From Mycobacterium haemophilum DSM 44634 (lineage in GTDB: Bacteria > Actinomycetota > Actinomycetes > Mycobacteriales > Mycobacteriaceae): a stretch of 64,000 nt of DNA. The stretch lies in NCBI RefSeq assembly GCF_000340435.2, contig NZ_CP011883.2:1150607-1214606 (forward strand), written 5' to 3'. Under the pieces are notes generated by a model. That model searched no databases. It saw only the letters and a program-made list of their open reading frames with translations, and was not told the DNA's origin. Numbering within the stretch: the first letter of the stretch is position 1; every line of letters starts with the position of its first letter. Positions 8,056 to 16,929 of the stretch are shown here, piece by piece. The position numbers and the translations under genes are program-made.

Positions 8056-10332
8056 TCACCCGTCGCGGCGCCGCACCGCCGACTCGAGCAGCAACCGGCG
8101 TTCGGCTGCGCCGACAGCGCGCCGTGCTGCACCGGCAGCATCAGGGTTCACCGACACGGATGTGATGCCCATGCGCACCAAGTGCTCGGCGAATGCCGGG
8201 TTCGTTGAGGGCGCCTGCCCGCACAGCGAGGATGTGATTCCGAGTCTGCATGCGGTGGTGATGATGTGGCCGATCGCAGCAAGCACCGCCGCATCTGATT
8301 CGTCGAACAGTTCGGCGCAGACATCGGAATCGCGGTCCACGCCGAGCATCAACTGGGTCAGGTCGTTGCTGCCGATGGATACCCCGTCGATACCCATCCC
8401 GACGTACTGTGGCAACCAATGCACCACCGAAGGCACTTCTGCCATCACCCACCGGTGCAGACTGCGTTGCCGGCCCAGTGGGCTGGCGTCCACTAGGGTC
8501 AGGCATTGCTCGAGTTCCCACCGGGTGCGCACGAACGGAATCATCAGATGCACGTTGGGGTATTGCTCACGGACGCGGGCCAGGGCTTGCAGCTCTAGCG
8601 CGAACAGTTCGGGTTCCTTGATGTAGCGATAGCAGCCGCGGTAGCCGATCATCGGGTTGTGTTCGACCGGCTCGTAGTTCTCGCCGCCGCGCAAACCGCG
8701 GAATTCGTTGCTGCGGAAGTCGGTTGCCCGATAGATCACCGGTCGCGGGGTGAACGCGGCCGCGACCCTTGCTACCGACGCGACCATCGCGTCGACCAGT
8801 TGATCCTGCTCCCCACGCACGATGAGATCGCGCGGGTGTCGACCCGACAGCGCCTCGGTCAGCATGAATTCGGCGCGCAGCAAGCCAACGCCGTCGACGT
8901 CTTGCGCCGCGACCCCGTCGGCGGTATCTGGCATCGCCAGGTTGACGTAGACCTTGGTGCCCGTGACTTCGGCTGCATTCACGGGCGCTGCCGACCGATC
9001 CACGACCGTGATCTGCGGGGTTTTCGCGACTTGGCCGGCGATGACTTGGCCGTGCGTTCCGTCGACGGTGACCAGCATGCCGTCACGCAGCTCGGTGGTC
9101 GCGGTGCGTGCCCCGACAACGCACGGAACGCCAAGCTCACGCGCCACAATTGCGGCGTGACAAGTCATTCCGCCGGTGTCGGTCACTAGCCCAGCTGCCC
9201 GCCGGATGGTTGGCAGCCAGTCCGGATTTGTCATCGGAGCCACCAGGATCTCGCCGTCGAGCAAGTGGTCGCCGACCTGCGGTGCCAGCAGCACCCGCAC
9301 CTTCCCCGATGCTGTCCCCGGCGCGGCGGGTAGCCCGCGGACCAGCACCGCATGATCCCTCTCAGCGGGGTGTGGCAGCGTGGTTATTGGCCTGGCTTGC
9401 ACCAGCCAAGTGGCGCCCGAGGAGATAGCCCACTCGACGTCCTGCGGGCAGCCGTTGTGCTGTTCAGTGGCGATCGCCAGCTCGGCGATACGCCGCAAGG
9501 CATCGTCGTCGAGGACCCGGGTTTCGGCGCTCGCGCGGTCCAGCTCGACAGTGGTGTCATGGCCGTCGGGTCCGCGGACGATCTTGAACGCTTGGTACCC
9601 GACACGGGTGTGGAGAACCTGCAGCGTGTCTTTGGCCACCACATAGGTGTCGGGTTCCACTTTGCCCGACACCACAACTTCGCCTTGCCCGAATGCGGCT
9701 TCGATAACAACATGGTCCTGCGCGCCGGTGCTCGGATCATTGGTGAAGGCCACGCCCGCGGTGTCGGCGACAATCATCTGTTGCACGACGACGGCCATCG
9801 CGGGATCGGACGTGAAGCTGCGGCCCGCTCGGTAGGTGATCACGCGTGGGGTGAATAGCGACTGCCAGCACTGCTGAACTGCCTCAACGAGGGCGTCCTC
9901 TCCGATCACGTTGGTCAGGGTCCGGTTCATACCGGCGAATGAGGCGTCGCGGCTGTCTTCTCCGGTAGCCGAGGACCGCACGGCCACAACGGAGTTCGAC
10001 CCAAGGAGCCGGTATGCGGTCAGTAATTCATCCCGGGTATCGTTGCTCACACCGGCTTTGGTCACCAGCTTCTGCATCCGGCCGCACAGCTCGGCCAGCC
10101 GGGCGGTGCTGTCGACGTGCGCCAAGGCCTCCTGATGAAGCGCGCTAAGTTCGGTCTCGACTCCGCCTGCTTTCATGGAGTCGAGGTAACCGGCGCGCAT
10201 CAGCACGAAGCCGGGCGGGACCGGCAGCCCGGCGGCGACGAGCTCACCCAGATTGGCTCCTTTGCCGCCGGCTTCCTCCGCGTCGGTGATTCGCAGGCTC
10301 GAGATGTTACGGACATAGTTGTTGGCTTGCAT
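8056..10332 (-). CDS. ppsA: Phosphoenolpyruvate synthase (pyruvate, water dikinase)
   Basis: A 758-residue PEP synthase from ATG 10332 (preceded by GGAAGAGAG). In order: the ATP-grasp pyruvate/phosphate dikinase domain (GGKGANLGELVAAGLPVPPGF; VAVRSSATGEDSRDASFAG), the phosphohistidine domain with TGGMTCHAAIVARELGVPCVVG, and the PEP/pyruvate TIM barrel (AEFML, MIGYRG, NDLTQ, SLCGQAPS). It converts pyruvate and ATP to PEP, AMP and phosphate, and so supports gluconeogenesis. It starts 34 bp after the Rv2004c-like gene and shares its DosR-type promoter. M. tuberculosis has a different PEP-forming set, so a DosR-linked PpsA is a species-specific addition. Confidence 0.9.
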   Translation of the reverse strand: MQANNYVRNISSLRITDAEEAGGKGANLGELVAAGLPVPPGFVLMRAGYLDSMKAGGVETELSALHQEALAHVDSTARLAELCGRMQKLVTKAGVSNDTRDELLTAYRLLGSNSVVAVRSSATGEDSRDASFAGMNRTLTNVIGEDALVEAVQQCWQSLFTPRVITYRAGRSFTSDPAMAVVVQQMIVADTAGVAFTNDPSTGAQDHVVIEAAFGQGEVVVSGKVEPDTYVVAKDTLQVLHTRVGYQAFKIVRGPDGHDTTVELDRASAETRVLDDDALRRIAELAIATEQHNGCPQDVEWAISSGATWLVQARPITTLPHPAERDHAVLVRGLPAAPGTASGKVRVLLAPQVGDHLLDGEILVAPMTNPDWLPTIRRAAGLVTDTGGMTCHAAIVARELGVPCVVGARTATTELRDGMLVTVDGTHGQVIAGQVAKTPQITVVDRSAAPVNAAEVTGTKVYVNLAMPDTADGVAAQDVDGVGLLRAEFMLTEALSGRHPRDLIVRGEQDQLVDAMVASVARVAAAFTPRPVIYRATDFRSNEFRGLRGGENYEPVEHNPMIGYRGCYRYIKEPELFALELQALARVREQYPNVHLMIPFVRTRWELEQCLTLVDASPLGRQRSLHRWVMAEVPSVVHWLPQYVGMGIDGVSIGSNDLTQLMLGVDRDSDVCAELFDESDAAVLAAIGHIITTACRLGITSSLCGQAPSTNPAFAEHLVRMGITSVSVNPDAAGAARRAVGAAERRLLLESAVRRRDG

Positions 10333-10366
10333 CGTGTTAGCTCTCTTCCGCAATCGATGGGAGTCC

Positions 10367-11815
10367 CTAATGCGCGTTGTGCCACAGTTTTTCGGCTTGG
10401 TCGGTACAGTCGTTCAACGGTTGGCTGGTGTCGATGGGGTGTGCCGCGTCCCACGTGTCGTCGCGGATGGCCAGCGCCCGGGCGATCCGCGGGGTCGCGT
10501 CCGAGGCGCCCGCGGTCCTGCCCCGTACCCGTTCAACCGCTGTATCCGCTGACGTCCAGCAGACGATCTCGAGCAGCGTCGATGCGGTCTGGCTAGCCAG
10601 CGTTGGGGCTAGCTGGCGCTGGCGGGGATCTCGCCAGGTGCCGTCCAAGATCACCGATCGCCCACCGGCCAAGGCGATGCGTGCGCGCGCGATGACGTGG
10701 TGGTACACGGCAGCAACCTGGTCCGGCCGATAGAGACCCTCATCGAGGAGGCCGGCTTCGCCGTCGATCGTGCCCTGCTGCTGCAGCTCGCGCCGCACCG
10801 CGTCGGTGGAGATGACCTCTGCGCCAACACGATCGGCAAGCGAATGGGCGAGAGTGGTCTTGCCGGTCCCGGGTGCGCCACCGATGAGGACCAGCCGGAC
10901 CGCTCCCGCCGCGAGGTGTTCGAGCGCCAGCAACAAATGACGTGACGCGTCCGCCGAGGCATCAGGGCTTCCCTGCGCGAACCGCACGCAGTCGACCTTG
11001 GCCCGCACCAGTGCGCGATAGGCGATGTAGAAGTGCTTCAGCGAAGCCGGGGCATGGTCGTTGGCACAGCGGCTGTAAGTATCGAGGAAATAGTCGGCGA
11101 GGTCGCTGCGTCCGAGGAACTCCAAATCCATCGCCAGAAACGCCGCATCGTCGATGCGGTCGACATAGCGCAGACGATCGTCGAAGTCGAGGCAATCCAG
11201 CAGCACCGGGCCGTCGGGCATGCAGAAGATGTCATCGGCCAGCAGATCGCCGTGCCCGTCGACGATACGGTCGTCAGCGATGCGCCGGCCAAACAGTGCC
11301 GCACGACCGGACATGTATCTTGTCGCCAGAGATTCGACCTCTGCGATCAATTCGGCCGGCACCACGATACCGGCGGCATGCTTCAATTCCGCGAGGTTTT
11401 CTTGCCAGCGTGCGCTGACCGCGCCAACCTCGCCCTGCGAGTCCACCTCCCGCGTACGGGGCCCACGGCTGTGAAAGACTTCGAGTACTTCCGCGATATC
11501 GGCCAGCTCACCCCGCACCGCAGTGCCGCATTTGACGTGGGTGGCCAGCCGACACGAGTCAGGGTAGCGCCGCATGACAATAACGGGCTCAGCGGGACCG
11601 CCGGTGGGGTCGCTCAAGTGCGCAATGCCAAGGTAGCTTTCGGGTGCCAGCCGGCTGTTGAGCGCGACTTCCCGGGCGCAGGCCCGCTGACGGCGGTCGG
11701 CGGTGCTGAAATCCAAAAAATCGGTCGCCACCGGTTTCTTCACCTTGTACGCTTTGTCACCCACGAGCACGACGACACCGGTGTGTGTTTCCCGTATCTC
11801 GGCATATGGGCTCAT
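10367..11815 (-). CDS. Rv2004c-like two-domain kinase (phosphotransferase-like plus P-loop kinase)
   Basis: Collinear with Rv2004c of the DosR regulon. Residues 1-310 resemble the aminoglycoside-phosphotransferase fold (AYKVKKPVATDFLDFSTADRRQRACAREVALNSRL; DGHGDLLADDIFCMPDGPVLLDCLDFDD, the catalytic HGDL and DFDD motifs). Residues 325-480 form a gluconate-kinase-like P-loop domain (GGAPGTGKTTLAHSL Walker A, VILDGTW). The substrate is unknown. Start ATG 11815, giving 482 residues, aligns with the family start; an upstream in-frame ATG at 11869 is possible. It is the first gene of an operon with ppsA. Confidence 0.88.
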   Translation of the reverse strand: MSPYAEIRETHTGVVVLVGDKAYKVKKPVATDFLDFSTADRRQRACAREVALNSRLAPESYLGIAHLSDPTGGPAEPVIVMRRYPDSCRLATHVKCGTAVRGELADIAEVLEVFHSRGPRTREVDSQGEVGAVSARWQENLAELKHAAGIVVPAELIAEVESLATRYMSGRAALFGRRIADDRIVDGHGDLLADDIFCMPDGPVLLDCLDFDDRLRYVDRIDDAAFLAMDLEFLGRSDLADYFLDTYSRCANDHAPASLKHFYIAYRALVRAKVDCVRFAQGSPDASADASRHLLLALEHLAAGAVRLVLIGGAPGTGKTTLAHSLADRVGAEVISTDAVRRELQQQGTIDGEAGLLDEGLYRPDQVAAVYHHVIARARIALAGGRSVILDGTWRDPRQRQLAPTLASQTASTLLEIVCWTSADTAVERVRGRTAGASDATPRIARALAIRDDTWDAAHPIDTSQPLNDCTDQAEKLWHNAH

Positions 11816-11945
11816 GGACCCCGTACACGGTCCAGTGATCTGAGCGGTAATCCCCGGGGCCCGTTCCATGGCACGATCCTGTGCCCACGCGAGCACTGGG
11901 CGTAGCGCCGGAGGGCCACAGTCGGTGCGGTGAAGGTCACTACCT

Positions 11946-12011
11946 GCAGGGCCGAAGGTCCTTGCCGCATCGATGGGTGAATGGTGGCGCGGCCGGGACT
12001 AATGACTCTAG
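11946..12011. promoter_or_regulatory. Two DosR-type boxes in a divergent promoter (Rv2004c-like / Rv3127-like)
   Basis: Cores GGGCCGAAGGTCCT (11949-11962) and GGGACTAATGACTC (11995-12008). The 46-bp distance, unlike the usual 22, suggests one box per direction: the first for the minus-strand kinase/ppsA operon, the second for the plus-strand Rv3127-like/otsB1 operon. Confidence 0.75.
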
Positions 12012-12065
12012 CGGCGCCCGCTGCGCTGGCTAGGGTCGACCTTAGACCGACGCGAAGGATGTGAC

Positions 12066-13046
12066 ATGCCCCAAACCGTGCTGGATATCGGGGTGGTAAA
12101 GAAGGCACTGCTGCTGGCATGCCGGGCGCCGTCGGTGCACAATAGCCAGCCCTGGCGATGGGTTCTCGAGGGCGCCGTGTTGCGCCTCTTCGTTGATCCG
12201 CGCCGGTGGGTGCGCAGCACCGACCGTTCCGGCCGCGAAGCGATCATCAGTTGCGGCGCGGTGCTCGATCACCTGCGCATCGCCATGGTGGCGGCCGGTT
12301 GGCAGGCCAACATCGATCGCTTCCCCAACCCGAACAACCGAGATCATTTGGCATCGGTTGAATTCAGCCCCCTCGAATTCGTCACCGACGCTCAGCGCAA
12401 ACGCGCAGAGGCGATTCTGCAACGGCGAACTGACCGGCTTCCGCTAGGTCTCCCGACATACTGGGCGTCGTTTGAGCCGGTGCTGCGCAGCAGTATGGAC
12501 GAGAGCATCGCGATGCTCGATGTGCTCGCTGACGAGCTGCGGCCGCAACTGGCCGAAGCCTCCCAGCTGACCGAGGCGCTGCGCCGCGACGACGTGTCGT
12601 ATCACGCCGAACTGCAATGGTGGACATCACCATTCGCACTGGCAGAGGGTGTGCCCCCAGACGCGCTACCATCCGTCTTGGAACGGCAGCGGGTCGATGT
12701 GGCTCGGGACTTTCCTGCCCGCAGCAATGCCGAGCGTCGTGTCGAGGTCGCGGTCGATTGGTCGAAGATCCTGGTGTTGTCCACTGCCGAGGACAGCCGG
12801 GCGGAGGTATTAGGCTGTGGCGAAGTCTTATCCACCGTGCTACTGGAATGCACGATGGCCGGCATGGCGACCTGCACGCTGACCCATCTGATCGAGTTGG
12901 ACGAGAGCCGCGACATCGTGCGCGGGCTCATCGGGGAACGCGGGGAGCCACAAGTGTTGATCCGCGTCGGTATAGCGCCGCCGATGGAAGAGCTGCCCGC
13001 GGCAACACCACGACGGCCCCTCGACGATGTGTTGGAAATTCACTAG
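12066..13046 (+). CDS. Rv3127-like nitroreductase-fold protein (Acg family)
   Basis: A 326-residue Acg-family protein, closest to Rv3127 (LACRAPSVHNSQPWRWVLEG, REAIISCGAVLDHLRIAM, AILQRRTDRLP, LLECTMAGMATCTLTHLIE, TPRRPLDDVL). The family has two nitroreductase-like halves; the M. tuberculosis relative Acg keeps an FMN pocket whose active site is capped, so it may store flavin rather than reduce nitro compounds. ATG 12066 follows GAAGGATG. It is followed after 29 bp by otsB1, and a DosR-type box lies about 60 bp upstream. Two further paralogues lie at 45.2 and 51.8 kb. Confidence 0.9.
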   Translation: MPQTVLDIGVVKKALLLACRAPSVHNSQPWRWVLEGAVLRLFVDPRRWVRSTDRSGREAIISCGAVLDHLRIAMVAAGWQANIDRFPNPNNRDHLASVEFSPLEFVTDAQRKRAEAILQRRTDRLPLGLPTYWASFEPVLRSSMDESIAMLDVLADELRPQLAEASQLTEALRRDDVSYHAELQWWTSPFALAEGVPPDALPSVLERQRVDVARDFPARSNAERRVEVAVDWSKILVLSTAEDSRAEVLGCGEVLSTVLLECTMAGMATCTLTHLIELDESRDIVRGLIGERGEPQVLIRVGIAPPMEELPAATPRRPLDDVLEIH

Positions 13047-13075
13047 CTGTGCAGTCCCTGGCGGTGGTCGTGACG

Positions 13076-16000
13076 GTGCCGGTGATAATCGATCCGCGCT
13101 ACTACGACGCGGTGATCTTCGACGTCGACAGCGTCGTAACAGATGCTTCCCGGATCGACGACTCGCTGGTGTTCGATTCCACGATTGCGCTGGTGCGTAG
13201 GTTACACGATGTCGGTATCCGCACGGGTGCCTACTCGTCGGGCCCCAGTTGCGGAGAGGTGTTGGCCGCAGCCGGTATTGGCGACATCTTCACTGTTCAT
13301 GTCGCTGACGTTGATGGACAACTCAGTTGCCCCGGCAAACCGGATCCGGCCGTTTTGCTGGAGACCGCGAGGCAACTGGATGCGTCGCCCCGCCGCTGCG
13401 TCGTCGTGGAGTCCTCCGAAGCCGGGGCAAGCGCCGGCCGCGATGGCGGCTTCGCCTTGGTCGTCGGGGTCGATCGAGTGGGGAATGCCGACGAGCTGCG
13501 CCGAAACGGGGCCGATATTGTGGTGACCGACTTCGTCGAAATCAGCGTGCGCTGCGGAGATCGGCGGATGTCAACGCTTTCCGATGCGCTGCAGTCCTAC
13601 GGTCAAATCGCCACGGTGATGGCCATGCGACGACCAGCGGTACTCCTAGACTTCGACGGCACGTTGTCTGCCATTGTTGACGACCCCGACTCCGCCTCGC
13701 TGGTCGACGGTGCCGCAGACGCGCTTAAGGTGTTGGCCACACAGTGTGATGTCGCGGTGCTCAGCGGGCGCGACCTCGCCGATTTGGCGCCTCGGGTCGG
13801 GCTGCCCGGTATTTGGTACGCGGGCAGCCACGGCTTTGAGCTGACAGCGCCCGACGGCACCCACCACCACATCGAGACCGCTGAAACAGCCATCGGTGTG
13901 CTCGACGTGGCGGCGGTCGAATTACGCGACCGATTTGAGCTCCTCGACGGCGTCCGCGTCGAGCATAAGCGGTACGCGGTGGCCGTTCATTACCGCAACG
14001 CCGCGCCCGGGGTGGTGCGTGAGGTGACTGCGACGGTGCACACCGTCGGGCAGCGCAGCGGCCTTCGGGTCACCAACGGACGCAAGGTGATCGAGCTGCG
14101 GCCCAACATTGCGTGGGACAAAGGGAAAGCGCTGGAATGGATCTTGCGTAGGATCGCCGAATCCGATTCGGTGTTGCCGATTTACCTCGGTGACGACCTT
14201 ACCGACGAGGACGTCTTCGACGCGGTGCGACATGACGGCATTGGGATCGTGGTACGACACGGCGAGGACGGTGACCGGCCGTCGAGCGCCCGGTTTGCCC
14301 TTGACGGTCCCCACGCGGTCCGCGAATTCATCGAGCGGCTGGCGCACGACATCACCGTCGAGCACGACGAATCCAACAACCCTTGGTCGATCACTTTCGA
14401 ACGCTATGACCCTCACGATGAACCGCTGCGCGAAGCGCTATGCACCATAAGCAACGGCTATTTCGCTACCCGCGGCTGCGCGCCGGAATCGACGGCGGGG
14501 AACATTCATTATCCGGGTACTTACGCCGCCGGCATCTACAACCGGCTCACCGATCAGATCGCCGGTCACAATGTCACCAACGAAAGCCTGGTGAACCTGC
14601 CCAACTGGCTACCGTTAACATTCCGGATCGACGCCGGACCGTGGTTCAACATCGATGACGTCGAAGTCTTATCCTATTCGCAAACCTTCGATTTGCGTCG
14701 GGCCGTTGTGATTCGCCAGTTTCGATTCCGTGATGCCGCAGATCGCACCACCGCAGTGACCCAGCGCAGATTCGTGGCCATACATCTGCCCCATGTGGCC
14801 GCGTTCGAGACCACGGTGACCGCCGAAAGTTGGTCGGGGACGCTCGAATTTCGATCCGCCATACACGGAGACGTCGAGAACCGGTTAGTCGAACGCTATC
14901 GCAACCTATCAAGCAAGCACCTAAAGGTTACGCGGCTGCGCGAGTTATCTAGTGAGTCAGCACTTTTGGAGGCAGCCACGGTGCACTCCCAAATCCCCGT
15001 TGCGGTGGCGGTGCGCGCCACTTTGTGGCGTGACGAGGAATCGGTGCAGGCGGATTACCAGCTGGTGCAGGAGGTGGCCCGCATTGGTCATGACGTCGCG
15101 ATCGACCTGGCGGTCGGGCAATCGGTGACGCTGGAAAAGATCGCCGCGATCGTTACCGGACGCGATCTGTCGGTATCCGAACCAGCGGACGAAGCTGAGC
15201 GGCAGTTGCAGCGTCTCGGCCGGTTCGCCCAACTGCTGCAGGGCCACTCACATTTGTGGGAACATCTGTGGGAACGATTCAACATCGACATTGGCAACAA
15301 CCCCGACGAACTGCGGATCGTGCGCCTGCATCTGCTGCATCTGCTGCAAACCCTGTCACCGAACATTGCTGGTCTAGACGTCGGAGCGCCCGCGCGCGGA
15401 CTGCACGGTGAGGCCTACCGCGGCCACATTTTCTGGGACGAGTTGTTCGTCTTTCCGGTGCTGAACATTCATTTCCCGACGGTGACCAGATCCCTGCTGC
15501 AGTATCGCTATCGGCGACTGCCGCAGGCCCGCCGAGCTGCCACCGAAGCCGGCTACACCGGCGCGATGTTTCCCTGGCAATCCGGCAGTGACGGTCGTGA
15601 GGAAAGCCCGCAGCTGCACCTGAACCCGCGCTCGGGCAGATGGAATCCCGATCCCAGCGCACGTGCCCACCACAGCGGAATTGCCGTGGCCTACAACGTG
15701 TGGCAGTACTACCAGGTGAGCGGCGATGTCGACTACCTGATCGACTACGGAGCGGAAATGCTGACCGACATCGCACGCTTCTGGGCAAGCTTAGCCAGCT
15801 TCGACACCGCGCGGAAGCGCTACGTGATCCGCGGGGTCATCGGACCCGACGAGTTCCATTCGGGCTACCCGGGCCGGGTTTACGATGGCATCGACAACAA
15901 CGCCTACACCAACGTGATGGCGGTTTGGGTCATTGTGCACGCAATGGAAGCGCTTGAGCTACTGCCGTTGTCGGATCGGCTCGATCTGCTGGACAGGCTT

Positions 16001-16759
16001 GAGGTGGATGGTCGCGAACTTGCCTTGTGGGATGACGTGAGCCGACGCATGTTCGTGCCATTTCATGAGGGCGTAATAAGCCAATTCGAGGGCTACGAGC
16101 TACTGGCTGAGCTGGATTGGGACGCGTATCGCCAGCGGTACGGCAGCATCGGCCGTCTGGACCGCATTCTGGAGGCCGAGAACGACGACGTCAACAACTA
16201 CAAAGCAGCCAAGCAGGCCGACGTGCTGATGCTGTTCTACCTGCTCTCCTCCGACGAACTACGTGAATTATTTGACCGGCTCGGCTACCGGTTTACCCCT
16301 GACCAGATCCCGAAAACCATTGACTACTACCAATCTCGCACCTCACACGGATCCACGTTGAGTGCCATCGTGCATTCCTGGGTTTTGGCCCGCGGCGACC
16401 GCGATCAGGCCCTGAAGTACTTTCGGCAGGTCCTGCTGTCCGACGTCGCAGACGTCCAAAAAGGTACCACTTTCGAGGGCATTCACCTGGCGGCCATGGC
16501 CGGCAGCATCGATCTGCTGCAGCGGTGCTTCACCGGCCTGGAATTCCGCGCCGACCGCATCGTGCTCAATCCGCTGTGGCCCGAAGGGCTTGGAAACCTA
16601 TCCTTTTCGCTAAGGTACCGTGGGCATCGTCTGCATCTGCAGGTCAGCGGACGCGAAGCGAAAATCAGCTCGGATTCCGAACAGACCAACGCAATCGACA
16701 TTGAATACCGCGGCCGAGTGCAATCCCTCATGCCCGGCCGCACGATCGAATTCTCCTAG
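13076..16759 (+). CDS. otsB1: OtsB1-like three-domain protein: HAD, trehalose-phosphate phosphatase, GH65 phosphorylase
   Basis: Matches Rv2006 in layout. Residues 1-165 are a beta-phosphoglucomutase-like HAD domain (VIFDVDSVVTD). Residues 185-420 are a trehalose-6-phosphate phosphatase domain with HAD motif I LLDFDGTLSAIVDDP near 191 and the metal motif GDDLTDEDVF. Residues 430-1227 are a glycoside hydrolase family 65 phosphorylase with the catalytic Glu in GPDEF near 924. In one chain it could remove phosphate from trehalose-6-phosphate and phosphorolyse or form a disaccharide. The GTG at 13076 (VPVIIDPR) fits the family N-terminus; the open frame back to 12617 lies wholly within the preceding gene and is rejected. 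It is about 100 residues shorter than remembered for Rv2006. Confidence 0.88.
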   Translation: MPVIIDPRYYDAVIFDVDSVVTDASRIDDSLVFDSTIALVRRLHDVGIRTGAYSSGPSCGEVLAAAGIGDIFTVHVADVDGQLSCPGKPDPAVLLETARQLDASPRRCVVVESSEAGASAGRDGGFALVVGVDRVGNADELRRNGADIVVTDFVEISVRCGDRRMSTLSDALQSYGQIATVMAMRRPAVLLDFDGTLSAIVDDPDSASLVDGAADALKVLATQCDVAVLSGRDLADLAPRVGLPGIWYAGSHGFELTAPDGTHHHIETAETAIGVLDVAAVELRDRFELLDGVRVEHKRYAVAVHYRNAAPGVVREVTATVHTVGQRSGLRVTNGRKVIELRPNIAWDKGKALEWILRRIAESDSVLPIYLGDDLTDEDVFDAVRHDGIGIVVRHGEDGDRPSSARFALDGPHAVREFIERLAHDITVEHDESNNPWSITFERYDPHDEPLREALCTISNGYFATRGCAPESTAGNIHYPGTYAAGIYNRLTDQIAGHNVTNESLVNLPNWLPLTFRIDAGPWFNIDDVEVLSYSQTFDLRRAVVIRQFRFRDAADRTTAVTQRRFVAIHLPHVAAFETTVTAESWSGTLEFRSAIHGDVENRLVERYRNLSSKHLKVTRLRELSSESALLEAATVHSQIPVAVAVRATLWRDEESVQADYQLVQEVARIGHDVAIDLAVGQSVTLEKIAAIVTGRDLSVSEPADEAERQLQRLGRFAQLLQGHSHLWEHLWERFNIDIGNNPDELRIVRLHLLHLLQTLSPNIAGLDVGAPARGLHGEAYRGHIFWDELFVFPVLNIHFPTVTRSLLQYRYRRLPQARRAATEAGYTGAMFPWQSGSDGREESPQLHLNPRSGRWNPDPSARAHHSGIAVAYNVWQYYQVSGDVDYLIDYGAEMLTDIARFWASLASFDTARKRYVIRGVIGPDEFHSGYPGRVYDGIDNNAYTNVMAVWVIVHAMEALELLPLSDRLDLLDRLEVDGRELALWDDVSRRMFVPFHEGVISQFEGYELLAELDWDAYRQRYGSIGRLDRILEAENDDVNNYKAAKQADVLMLFYLLSSDELRELFDRLGYRFTPDQIPKTIDYYQSRTSHGSTLSAIVHSWVLARGDRDQALKYFRQVLLSDVADVQKGTTFEGIHLAAMAGSIDLLQRCFTGLEFRADRIVLNPLWPEGLGNLSFSLRYRGHRLHLQVSGREAKISSDSEQTNAIDIEYRGRVQSLMPGRTIEFS

Positions 16760-16924
16760 CCCGGCGACGATGCAGAGCGCGATAGCGCGATGAAGAGGAG
16801 CTGGGCAATTGAGGCTAGCCCGGCGACGATGCAGAGCCCGATAGCGCGATGAGGTGGGGGCACGCCCCCACAAGTGGGAGGTACCCCCACCCGCTTGCGG
16901 GGGAGAGCTGGGCAATTGAGGCAT
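16757..16924 (+). repeat. Tandem 58-bp repeat; second copy split by a 50-bp palindromic insert
   Basis: Copy 1 (16757-16814) runs from TAGCCCGGCGACGATGCAGA to GAGCTGGGCAATTGAGGC. Copy 2 begins at 16815 with the same sequence, is interrupted after the GATGAG at 16848-16853 by about 50 bp of GC-rich sequence, and resumes at 16903-16920 with GAGCTGGGCAATTGAGG. The insert contains the perfect palindrome GTGGGGGCACGCCCCCAC (16854-16871) and the short hairpin CCCGCTTGCGGG (16890-16901). Both pieces resemble short interspersed repeats common between mycobacterial genes. It sits between convergent genes, overlaps the otsB1 stop, and may also act as a two-way terminator. Confidence 0.8.
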
Positions 16925-16929
16925 AGTGG

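Noticed and set aside
12617..13075. N-terminal extension of otsB1 by 153 codons
   Set aside because: It lies inside the Rv3127-like gene in another frame; the family start matches the GTG at 13076.
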